A stretch of 64,000 bases of DNA, taken from contig JAHLJT010009419.1 in the NCBI GenBank assembly GCA_031308135.1, forward strand, positions 32,614,863-32,678,862. Direction: 5' to 3'. The notes under the pieces were generated by a model that was not told the DNA's origin, did no database searches, and worked only from the letters and a program-made list of their open reading frames with translations. This stretch comes from Acheta domesticus. Lineage: Eukaryota > Arthropoda > Insecta > Orthoptera > Gryllidae. Position numbers and translations under genes: made by a program. Of this stretch, positions 1 through 11,200 are shown piece by piece (positions within the stretch are counted from its first letter, which is position 1; the number at the start of each line of letters is the position of its first letter).

Positions 1-1421
1 GCACAACCCGTAAATATGTTGCAAAATAAAATATTTTCAAAAACGCATTATGAGCAATAAATGTAAATGAAAAATTTTGTATTCGGAAAAATGGGTAGTT
101 AGAACATTACTCACTTTTTATTGTCTATTTTGCTTCTTTAAATAATTTTTAAAAAATGTCTCTGTATATCCAGAACTACACTGATACAACTTAGTTATTC
201 ACGGTCGCAGAGAATTTAACCCTTTATTTATGAAAAAATATGCATGTTGTCTCACCTTGGGGATACAGTACTTTTTTTTTGCTGATTACTAAAAGCTGTG
301 TAGCTATTCCTCAATTCTACGGTTAACTCCACGCCTAAATGAGCATAGTGATTGGCGGTTTCCACGGAAAACACCGCCCTACTCATCACACCTATTTGAA
401 ACTACCTAAAAGAAAATTGAAGTGTTTCTTCAGCATTACTGGCTTTAGAAATTATATAGGGTCTTCGCGCTTAATTCTAAGCATATCACGATACTTCGCT
501 CCAAGGGGAGCTTTGCTCATTCTTTGTGAATAATTTATAGTTACTTTTAAACCACAATTTAAGAATGAATATTACAACCTAGACAAGCATTAGAAATCAT
601 AACTGAAAATTTATTCCAATTATAGCGACAAAACCTGAAAATTCAAACACATCAAAACCATTTTGAACCTACTTAGAGTGAAGCAATTCAAATATTATGG
701 ATAGCATATCAAACCACTGACCAGCCGCACGTCCTCTCTGGACTTCAGACGCATCTATTCGAATATTCACTGCAACCAGTCTTCGGAAAATAAAAGCGTG
801 TTTTGGATACAGATTTTGAAGATATGACAATAGCAGCTTAATATCTGAATCTTCTAAGATATATGGTTGATTTTTAAAGGACAAAGTGATTAAGACATAC
901 GAACAAAATTAAGAAAACAAAATAGTAGTGAAACAAAATAATGTAATTAACTGAAATATGCATAAGTATATAATACTATAAAAATTCTAGAATTATCAGA
1001 ATACCAAGGAATGTTATTCACGAAGGTAAAAATGAAAACAAAAGAGTAATTTTACTCGTTCCTTGTTTACGTTGTTTGAACCTATCTGGAATAATTAATT
1101 CATACATATTTCTCTGGGGAACAGAACCCCACCTCAATCGTGGTTTTATCCAGTTTCCTAGAGATTCCAAAGTCTTAGTTACTTCTTCGTGTGATTCTGA
1201 GCCTTCAGTGTAGATTTATTCCTACCTAACGCCACATGCCGAGGAATTTGTTTGAAAACATTAGACGTAATTCATAAATAATAAATTAATAAATAATGAA
1301 AAGAGACAGTTGTGAAATTTAAAGGTTAAAGGAACAATCCTTGATGTTGCTAAGGGAGAAGATGGATATCATATATTATTTTCCTAGTAAATTTTTTGAA
1401 ACACGTACACTTTTTAAAATG

Positions 1422-1424
<3 letters not shown>
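1..1424. other. Skeletor upstream intron, AT-rich, nothing recognised
   Basis: AT-rich sequence with short non-conserved frames only. It is the 3' end of the Skeletor intron before 2006. Confidence 0.6.

Positions 1425-1463
<39 letters not shown>
1425..1463. repeat. (TAA)n microsatellite upstream of a SINE
   Basis: About 13 uninterrupted ATA/TAA units immediately before the tRNA-like sequence. The same repeat follows the SINE at 1765-1820. Confidence 0.95.
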
Positions 1464-1465
<2 letters not shown>

Positions 1466-1466
<1 letters not shown>

Positions 1467-1764
1467 CGAGCGAAGCGAGTCAGTGCGTAGAGCGCTGACT
1501 TCGCAGTCGGGAGACCTGGGTTCGATCTCCGGGTCGGCCTTCCTGACCTGACCTTCCTGGCCGGACTTCCTGACAGGATAATGCTGGGATGGCTCAAAAA
1601 TACCACGATCCCCTCTCATCATCATCCTATCACCTCATAATTCAAGGCTTAACAACCCTGTCTGACGAAGGGATACAGCCGAAAAGCTGATCGTCTTTCT
1701 CCAAGATAGAATATGTCTGGGCCACGGAAGAGAACGTGTAGCGTGGTCAGAAATGGCCAATAAG
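1466..1764 (+). mobile_element. tRNA-derived SINE with (TAA)n tail
   Basis: The head is tRNA-like: a box A-like TGCGTAGAGCGC at 1484-1495, an anticodon-arm-like CTGACTTCGCAGTC and a box B-like GGGTTCGATCTCC at 1518-1530. A ~200-bp tRNA-unrelated body with CT-rich and ATCATCATC segments follows and leads into a (TAA)n tail at 1765-1820. It does not fold as a complete functional tRNA gene. It lies in the Skeletor intron on the sense strand. Confidence 0.8.
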
Positions 1765-1765
1765 C

Positions 1766-1820
<55 letters not shown>
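1765..1820. repeat. (TAA)n tail of SINE
   Basis: About 18 TAA units directly downstream of the SINE body, as expected of a SINE/LINE-type 3' tail. Confidence 0.93.
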
Positions 1821-1822
<2 letters not shown>

Positions 1823-2005
1823 GAGGAATAATTTTAAATGTTTACAACTATCCTAAATATTTTTCTAAAAGTTAAATTGCCTGACTTTCTAATTACCCAA
1901 TATAAGCACGACGTAATGTTAATATTTCTTTATTAATAATAGTCCATTTTAATAATTTAGAAAATGGTGCTTGCATAGTTGTAAAGCGTTTTCTTGTGTG
2001 CACAG

Positions 2006-2189
2006 GTGAGCGCGCGGCGGCCGAGCAGCTCCAGCCGCCAGCCGACGCCAGCCACCCCCGCGCCCGCGCCCACGCCCGCCGCCGGCGCCTGGGACATCCC
2101 GGCCATCCAGTGCTACGAGCCAGAGGACGGCGTCTTCTACGCGCAGATGGGCCCCACGGGCGGCAAGCGCGGATACTCCGCCATCACAG
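2006..2189 (+). CDS. Skeletor: Skeletor exon A (first exon visible in window)
   Basis: The acceptor TTGTGTGCACAG precedes 2006 and the donor ACAG|GTGCG follows 2189. It reads in phase 0 from VSARRPSSSS through a Pro/Thr/Ala-rich linker to WDIPAIQCYEPEDGVFYAQ and ends GYSAIT plus one base. That base joins the GA at 3712 to make Gly. The exon is very GC-rich against an AT-rich intron. The linker probably connects an upstream DOMON domain to the cupredoxin-like region. The preceding intron covers at least positions 1-2005. Confidence 0.92.
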
Positions 2190-5100
2190 GTGCGCCGTCC
2201 CTGGTCGACCTTCGCGGGGAAGGGCATTTACACAGCCAAAGGAATCTTCGCGACTGAGTTCTTGCATTCGTCGCGTCCTTTTGAGCCGACTTGATACTAT
2301 ATACTTGGTTTTTATTTCTTGGCGCGTGAGTGCCTATCTTCACAATGGAATATCTCGCGGCATTTCGCGTCTTTCTCCGTTGTGCCGCTAGGTGCCGTGT
2401 TATCGCGACCGTATCGAGCGGTACTGGCGATCATGCGACATCTAGCGGCATGACTGAGAAAGATACGAACTGCCGTGAGATATTCCATCGTGAAGATAGA
2501 CCCTCTCGCGCCAAGAAATAAAAGTCCATGTATAAACCAGAGTTCGCGTCAATTCGGAAGGTGAGCGTCGCACAAAGAGAGAGAGAGAGAGAGAAGATAA
2601 AACGTTGAGTGAAACGGACAACGTTCAAGACAAGCGAAGTCAGAACATAAATTAACCTGATTTTCTGAAGGAAATCACGTGACGACAGAAGCGCATAGCG
2701 GCTCAAAAGGCGTCCACCTTCCCAGCTGACGAGTGCTGTAGTGTTTGGTAGCAACAAAAGCTGATCGGCAATTAGGCGACATTAAAAGTAATCATTTGTA
2801 TTGCTTATTTCGTTGGTACGCAAGGAATAACAATTGCGTTCGTACATTCATTACTTTGCTTTGAGTCAACTCGAAATAAAGTAGTGTTCGGTAGCAGCAA
2901 AGGCTGCTCGGCTGTTGGGTGACACATTAAAAATTATAATCGTTAATTGCTTATTTCGTATGCGCGCAGAGAAAACTTAGCAGCCTGTGTCCACGTAAAA
3001 GGGATCAATGGCTTTGTTGCACACAAAGGAACTGTGGGAAAATCCAAAAATATTGAAACATTAGATTTTCACTAAAAGAGGCAAATATTTTACTGTTATA
3101 ACCGCCTATTCTAATATTGCGTGTAAAATCTGAATTTTCCATACTCAGTGCATCACCACTTACAACACAGCTGGCGTCTAGCAAAAAAAAAGCTCCACAG
3201 AAAAGCGCCGCTCCTTTTGATTTGAAACTGCAGTTTCTTTTTATATTTTGTAATATAAAGAACTGCTGCAGCTGTGTAAATACTATACTATGTTATAGAA
3301 GTATTCATGAAAGCACTGTTTATTATATATTTAATTTATTGCAGTGTTGTAGGAGAATATTTTATTTGCAGTTCTTGAGAGAAATTTTTGCGAAATGCTG
3401 AAAATCTAATGTTAAGTTAAGAAGTCTAAAACCTCTTTTACAAATTTTGGCTTCAGATATACCATTCACAGATCATTGAATTATTTCTGAATTCCGTAAA
3501 TTAGTTTATAACTGAGTTAATTAGAATTTTCGGGAGTGAAGAATTTTTGGGGAAGAGAAATAATTAATTAGAATTTTTCTAGTCTACACACTAATCCACC
3601 TTAAAGTAACTCAAAAATTAAAATCCTATCTCCACCGTTCGATATGAACTGTGGTACCTGCCAAGCAATCCCAGCTATTGCCTGGAGATAACTGTTGCCT
3701 TAAATGTACAGGACATGTAGGCTGGGGCATCTCGTGGTACATCAACGGCCTGCTCATCCCAGAAATCAACGTGGTGCGCGGGAAGACGTACACGTTCGTC
3801 GTGGAAGGCGGCAACGACCCTGAAACGCCCGCGCGCTACCACCCGTTCTACATCACCGACGACCCCGTCGGCGGTTACCAATACAAGACGCCCGAGGAGA
3901 GAAACGTAAGCTGCCACTCGATTTGCAACTACCACTGCACATGACGTGTTGAAAATTATTGGAGAATGTGTTGCATTGAAATTCAATTTATCATTCATTC
4001 AATTCTTTATTTTGGAAATTGTATTCCAAAATGGAACTTTGCTATCCAAATAGTTGAGACTAACAAATCCCTATTCGACAGAAAATAATTTTTAATGTTC
4101 TATTTTCGTTTTGAATTGCTAAAATGTTCCAATCTATTAAACATGCAAAGTCATAGAGTAGCTGTTACTTGAAAGCTACACACAATTTTGATATTGTTTC
4201 AGTTCCACTGCATTTTACCTTACTGCTGAGTAGAGATGTTAAGAATTGAAAACGGCGTTAATTTAACTTTCACGTAGAATAATTACTCTTTTCACTTATT
4301 ACTGTCCTTGGAAGGTTATTGTACAATCCCTCACTTATAATCTACTGTGTCGGTTAATTTTAAGGTTTTAATATATGAATCAACTTAAAGACATACGAAA
4401 TGGTCATGTCCAAGCAAGAACTCGATGCATATTGCTTTAACGGAGCCTCTGTTCATGCTAAATGTATTCCAGATGTTAAGAAGTAAAACAGTAGGAACAG
4501 AATGCATAGAATGCATTAAAGATCTTAAACATCTTGAAAGTCTCACAATTCTCTTTTGTCTTGACTTCTGTGTGTATTATTTACATACAAAAGAGACATT
4601 GTAATATTCTTTATAACATTCTTTAAATGTCGTTATGAGGCATGAAATACCAATTTCGTTTATCATAATAGTGCAAAAATTTAGTTTAATAATTAATATA
4701 AGTATAAACACCATCCTTGCCAACAACAATATATGATACTTATTTCTCGAACACACAAGCAAATATTCACTTCCGGCAAAAACAAATCCGGACACTCAAT
4801 TGCATTCTCCAGAAAAAACTGCCATTTTGCACAATTTTATGACTCGTGTAGACAGTGTTTGTGATATATAACCCCTTAAAGATGCTAAATTTATACCGTT
4901 AACGGCGTCGAACATCGGAAGGCTGTCAGATCGCCTCTCGTAAGAACGTCTTTTCCGGTGCGCGATTCATCGCTGCAACCGCCGCGCTCCCGTCTCGTGA
5001 CCTTGCCCAAGCGCTTTCGCTCCTCACCCCTCGCCTCCGCCGCCGCCCCCGCCCCTGTGCTGAGGATTTCGTCGGCCCAAAAATAATATGGAGAAAAGAG

Positions 5101-8100
5101 GTTATTGCAATGGTGTGGTTCCCGATTTTTATCTTTGCAGAAGTGAATATTTGCTCGTTAGTTTAGGAGTACTCACTCCAAATCTTTCGTTCAACGTTGC
5201 CTTTCCTTTCTGTAACTTGTGAATATTTGAGCTTCAAATTGAGGAGAGGGTACCCATTTTCCTGTTTCAGACTTTTAAAAAAATCCTCAATTTCGGTAAC
5301 AGAACAAGTTTGTTCGAAGTGAACGCTAATCAGAAACACTTGTGTCGGTTTATGGAAGGGAGAGGGGAATGGGCTTCCAAGGTCAGAAAGTATTTCAAAT
5401 TGCAAATCTAAAACTATTTAAATTTACCATAACAACAATATTAACTACAAATACCTCTGTTTGTATCTCAACAGCAAGCTATAACCTCGTTTCAACCGTC
5501 TTCCGTCTTCATAATAACTTCCTTCGCCATTGCTCCCGGCCGCTCCCGACACCTAACCACACCGGTCGAGTCGCACGCACAGACTGGAACAGCGGTGCTG
5601 TGCAGCCATTCGAGACTATCGATATATTAATCGATTCGAGATTATTACGAAACTATAGGTAGTAGGCTTCAGGCAAAGCTTAACATACAATAATCGCTAG
5701 TAACACGATATTTTGTGCACGCGCAGATGCTCAAAAGAAATGTGCAACTAGAATTGCGCTTGTGCAGAAGATCGATGTCGCTGACGATTGCTGTACGCAT
5801 GCGCTGTGTTTAAATTCCGTAATGGTTGTTCCGCTGTATTACGCTGAATTAGTTCTAATCATAAAAATTTGTTAAGGAGAAACTTCACATGTAAATTTCC
5901 TGTTACTGAAAATTTTAACAGGAAGGTCGTAGATAGGTAATTTTCTGAAAATTTATATCGCTTGCCTAAATTCTGGCGCCTCAAAAAGTCTCAACAAACT
6001 AGTACTCAAAAAGTCTCAACAACCGAACACATTTCAGACAGACGTTTAAGAGTTGGAAAATTGAATATTATCTGTCTATAGAGAAGGGAATTGAGGTCAA
6101 TATTTGTCTAAAAAGATATTATTATGAATATCTAAATAGAACCGTTGTAGGGGATCTTGAACGTGAGAATGTGAGAGAATTTTCTATTTAAAATAGTTGT
6201 TACAGAAAATATTTAAAATCTATTTTTAGTTACGTTGAATTACGAGAGGTGTAGGCGTGTTGAAAGCTCTACGTCCGTAAGTAATCAATATTCCTACAAG
6301 ACCATTACTCGAAAATCGATCCACCACCGCCGTAAGAGACAAATTGCTGTGAAATTGCTACCTGTTCAGCTCACCGTCGAGTGTTTACTATTCTTTTGGC
6401 TTTTCATACTCAAATTTCTTTTTTATTTTAGTAAGGAGAGTTTAAAGAAAAAGCACATTTTCAAATTAAGAAATTCTTCAGGTCACTGATTCACAAAGCA
6501 GAAGGGACATGCACACAAAATTAAATCAGCAATATCTGGGTTAACAAGTGTGGAGGACTAACGTAGCGCCATCGTTAGCCAGTGTCGGCCAGCACGCTAC
6601 CTTTCCACTACTCGCCGATGTAACTATAGCGACTTCTGACGTTTTATCATCTGGGACGTGATTAACCAATCGGGAGCTTCAATACCAAAAGTTAAGTTCG
6701 TAACGAAGCTCCCGATTGGATAAGCTGATGAAATGTCAGAAGTTAACGGCATTACAATTAAATTTATTGTTGAATACTTCATGAATTACAAAATCTATAA
6801 ATTCAGCAAATATTGATTTGATAATTTATTTGTTTAACTAATAATAATAAAAATAATAATAATAATAATGTAACTGACGTAATTAGCATTAAAGTGACAA
6901 ATACAAAGTATACACTAATTTAAAAGAGAATGAACTCGCATTTCAGAAACCAAATGGTTACATTTGACTGGCAAAAGTGTGAATTTTCTTTACAAAATAC
7001 CTCATTTAATTTGCAAAAAATGGAATTTGCGTTGCAAACATTTGAATTGAAACATTTGAAGCGCAAATTCCGTTTACATAGGGCAGACAATGCGGAAGAT
7101 TTCAATTAGAGAGAACAATCCCGAACGCAACCTTGCTTGCCCAAATGGGCCACCGGGCGCTGGCGGGTGTGCGGCGTTGTCCGAGGGCCGCGTGGCGAGG
7201 CGGTACTGAGGCAAGTGATGAGACATCGATAACTAAACGTCGATATTAATAATACATCAACAAAAAAACATCGATTTTTAATGCTGGTTTATTAGCATCT
7301 AACATTGAATCATGCGACAACAAAATTAATTGACAGTGGCCAATTTTTTTAAATTTCAATTAAGATTTAAGTAAAAAGTTCAAACTCTCCGTATATAAAG
7401 TACTAGGAAACACATTAAACGCGTTGGGATCATTTCGGGTGAGAGAGAGTGTACTCGATGAAGATAGTACAAATGGGTTTGTTTGGATCGAGCACATAAA
7501 CTGACAGCTGGTACCATTAATTTCATATTTTAACTTTTACAAAATTTTCGCTTATGGGGACTTATTTTCATTCACAAAACATTCAACCCAAAGCATCGAT
7601 GTTATAATTCTTGGCTTTATATATCGATGTTTTTAAACAGCTGTTTCTACAAAAACATCGATGTATTGAAAACATTGACATGAATGTCGCTCCTTAGTAA
7701 ACGGACCGAGAGAGGTTGCTCAGGGCATATTACTATCACTGCTGTGCCTCTGACTAGGAGATCCTACGTGCCAGTATCCGACGGGGCAGGATTTTAGTCA
7801 CTAGCTTGTTGGCTTGAATTCAGTGACTGAGGAGAATTCTAGCGGACGGCTGCTCTGATCGGTTGTTGTCGAGGTTTCTCCGTTCAACATCAGGCGAGAT
7901 GCTCGAACCGGTCCTCTAACAAAGGGGCCACGGTTCGGCGCACCGATCTTTCCTTCCTCTTCCTTGTACCTTTTCCTGTCACCCCTTACTTACACACTAA
8001 CATGCATTACTACTGCCACACATGCCGAGAGACCGCGTCGAGCACTTAGAGCTTGTCCCGGCTGGCTGGGGCGGTGCACTCCAGCTAGGTAGGAGGATAC

Positions 8101-8233
8101 CTATGTTGGGGAAACCCCATCTAGTCCACTTAGGTCGACGCCGGATTCGTCGCCATCCAGCGGAGAAGTTCACCAGCTACCTCCCGGGAGACTATCATGC
8201 ACTACATTTACGGGTATGAGCGAACCATCTTCT

Positions 8234-8272
<39 letters not shown>

Positions 8273-11200
8273 ACGCGCCCCCGAATCCCTACACAATAAA
8301 TCAATCATCAATCTATACAACATGATGACGTCTGAGTCGCATCCCTAGTCTAAGCAGTGCGCGCCCGCGCGTGTTTGCAGCAAGTGCGCGTGTTACGCCG
8401 GCGTGCGCGTGAACCGGCGCGGAGAGGCGTACCCGACGGGCACGGGCCGCCTGTGCAACTGGACGCCCGACCAGACGCAGCCGCCCGCCGACGAGTTCGC
8501 CTCGTTCGGCGCCTACCAGCGCACGCTGTCGCTCGAGTGCGACCAGGGCGAGGCCGGCGTGGTGCAGTGGACGCCCGACCACAACACGCCCGACACCGTC
8601 TACTACCAGGTGAGACACGCTACGGGATGAGACTTGCGAAGTATGACGTGGTAGTAAGAAACCAAGTTGGGTCCTAAAAGGGATATTTGCTCCGTGGTTG
8701 CACCCTGAATATTTGTTAGAATTTTTTTTAAAAATGTCTGATGAAGACACAGATCATTGTGATATGTAATAAACAGACATACTAAAGTTTTTCTTCATAT
8801 ATTCCAAGACTGATTGTCCCAAAGTGAACACTTAGTTAAAATAATAATCTTGGACAATCAAAATAATGAAGGAAATTTCATGTGTGCAATTGTAACTTCA
8901 GTTCAATAATTGTGATGATATAGTATTAAAGGTTTTCCATGTTTGCAGTGTTACATTGTTGGAATAAAACATTGATACTGTTCTCATTTATTTAATTTCA
9001 TGTCTGGAATACGAAAAATGAAAATTTGAGATAAACGTACTTAAAGTTTCCGCTGATAATGAAGTGCAGAAATCACGCGCTTGATATCGATAGAGTAAGC
9101 TTACTAAAATACTACATAGGAGTTCTGTTAACATTAACTATTATAAAATTGCATTAAAATGTCATAATGGAATATTCGTATCTTGTGAGTTCTGTCAGCG
9201 TTACAGCCGATGAACGAGGAAATGTAATAAAACAAATGGGAAAATATAATAAATGTAGATAAAATAAGTCTATTCCTAAATATTTTCAATGAAAATGTAT
9301 TGCTAGTAATGCTAGTAAGAGAAATGTCGGTCAGATTAATCGAACGGTTATCCATTGAATGTGTCCATCACTTATCGAAAATACCACACAAATTGAATTG
9401 CACTCTTTCTGAACGATCACTACTAACACAGCATTGCGCGCGTCTTCCAGTGCTACACGCATCGCTACCTGGGCTGGAGGATCAACGTGCACGACAGCTG
9501 CGACTCGGCGGCCGCCAGCGAGACGGTGACGACGCGCGTGCCCGCCTCCCCCTCCGCCGACCTGTCGTCCTCCGACGACGCGTCCGACGACCAAGACGGC
9601 GAGCTGCAGTCGCGCCCTAGCATCCGCGTCAGCACGCGCGTCAAACCCGACGGCGGCGCTTTCGTGGGCGACAAGCCCACCTACAGCGCGTACGTCGGGT
9701 CCGCGCCCGCGGGCGCCGGCGCCAACACCGTGGACAAGCTGAACCTCGGAGAGGTGTACCTGCCGCCGGCGGCGCTGCAGCAGGACGCGCAGCCCTACTC
9801 CCCGCCCGCGCAGCAGTACATCCCGCTCACCAGCCAGGAGGAGCCGGCGTTCACCGCGCAGCCGGGCCCCGTCGCCGACTACCTGGCCACCGAGAACGCC
9901 ACCGAGCAGCCCATCAAGCCGTCGCCGCTCGACTTCGTGAACCCGGGCACGGCGCAGGAAACCATCACCCGCCCCGCCACGCCGCCCGTCCACACCTCCA
10001 CGCCGCACTCCATCCTGCCCACCAACGCCAGCAAGACCACCGACGTCAAGCTGCTGTCCTCCACCGCGAAACCCGCGCAGTCCACCGACCACGACCACAC
10101 CCTCCTGGATAACAACGACTTCGAGGGGTACAAAGCCACTTCGGAGGCGTCGCCTACGCTTATCAACTCGCCCACGTACATCTACAAGAGACCGTTGGCG
10201 CACCGCCCCCACGGGCTCACGCCGCACGGGTACATCCTCCCCAACGGAAGGCCCGCCTCCATGGCCACCCACACCATGATGCTGCACCGCCCGCAGGCGT
10301 ATAATGTTGGCCCGTACAGACGTCCTGTGCCTCACAGAGGCTACGTTCCCCTGCACCGACCCGCGGCTTCGATGGTTCGCCCCACTTACACTATCTCCAC
10401 GGCGGTGCCCCCCAACTATCTCATGACTTCCAAGAAGCCTTTCTACCGGGTTACCATGATGGGCGTGCCTCACCGTACGATGGTCAGTCCTTCGCCCTAC
10501 CATCGCCCCATGACTACCCTCGCCGCTCGTCCGCTCCTACCCGCCCAGCAACAGTACTCCTCTTCTTACAAGAACATTCACTACTCTCTTCCTCCTCAGA
10601 GAATCAAGTACGACAAGCTGCAAGCCATTGGTAGCACCTCCAACTCCAATTCCCCCACGCCCAAACCAGACACGAAGAACACCAATGAAGCCAAAAAAGT
10701 AGAGTCTGTATCCAAAACGACTCCCATCTCCCCAGCTCCTCTTCTTAGCACGAGTACGGAAAGTATTAGTGCCAACCTACCCATCGCCGTAAACACAGGC
10801 TTCCGGCCCGAGACAGTCGTCGTGGAAGGAGGTTTCAAGCCTATCATCAAGAACATCGCCCAAGACAGGTCGTCGGTGGAAACGGACACAGAACTCGTCG
10901 ACCAAGATGAAATCATAGAAAAGCTCGAGAAAGAAATGCTGGGCGAGCTCATCGACGCTCCTGAAGTGACGGAAGACCGCAAGGAAAATCCTTTCGAAGG
11001 CCAGCGACCGGAAACGTTCGAACCGATGTTCATTCCTTCTCCTCCGGACCGCATCAGCCAACAGAACGCGAGCGACGCGAAGCGCGCGGCCGCCTCCGGC
11101 ATCGCCGAGGACCTGGTGCCGCCCGCGCAGAAGAGCGCTGCGCCGGTCAAGGTGTCCCTGGCGCAGAAGCAGGGCGCGCGCCCGCGCCCGGCCGCCGCCC

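Noticed and set aside
1484..1540. Possible functional tRNA gene
   Set aside because: Box-like motifs are present but there is no paired acceptor stem, and the sequence continues into a ~200-bp body with a (TAA)n tail. It is a SINE head.
9331..10503. Minus-strand frame of 390 codons
   Set aside because: It is antisense to the GC-rich Skeletor exon D. Low stop density there comes from high GC. The same applies to the minus frames at 10596-11306 and 10777-12174.
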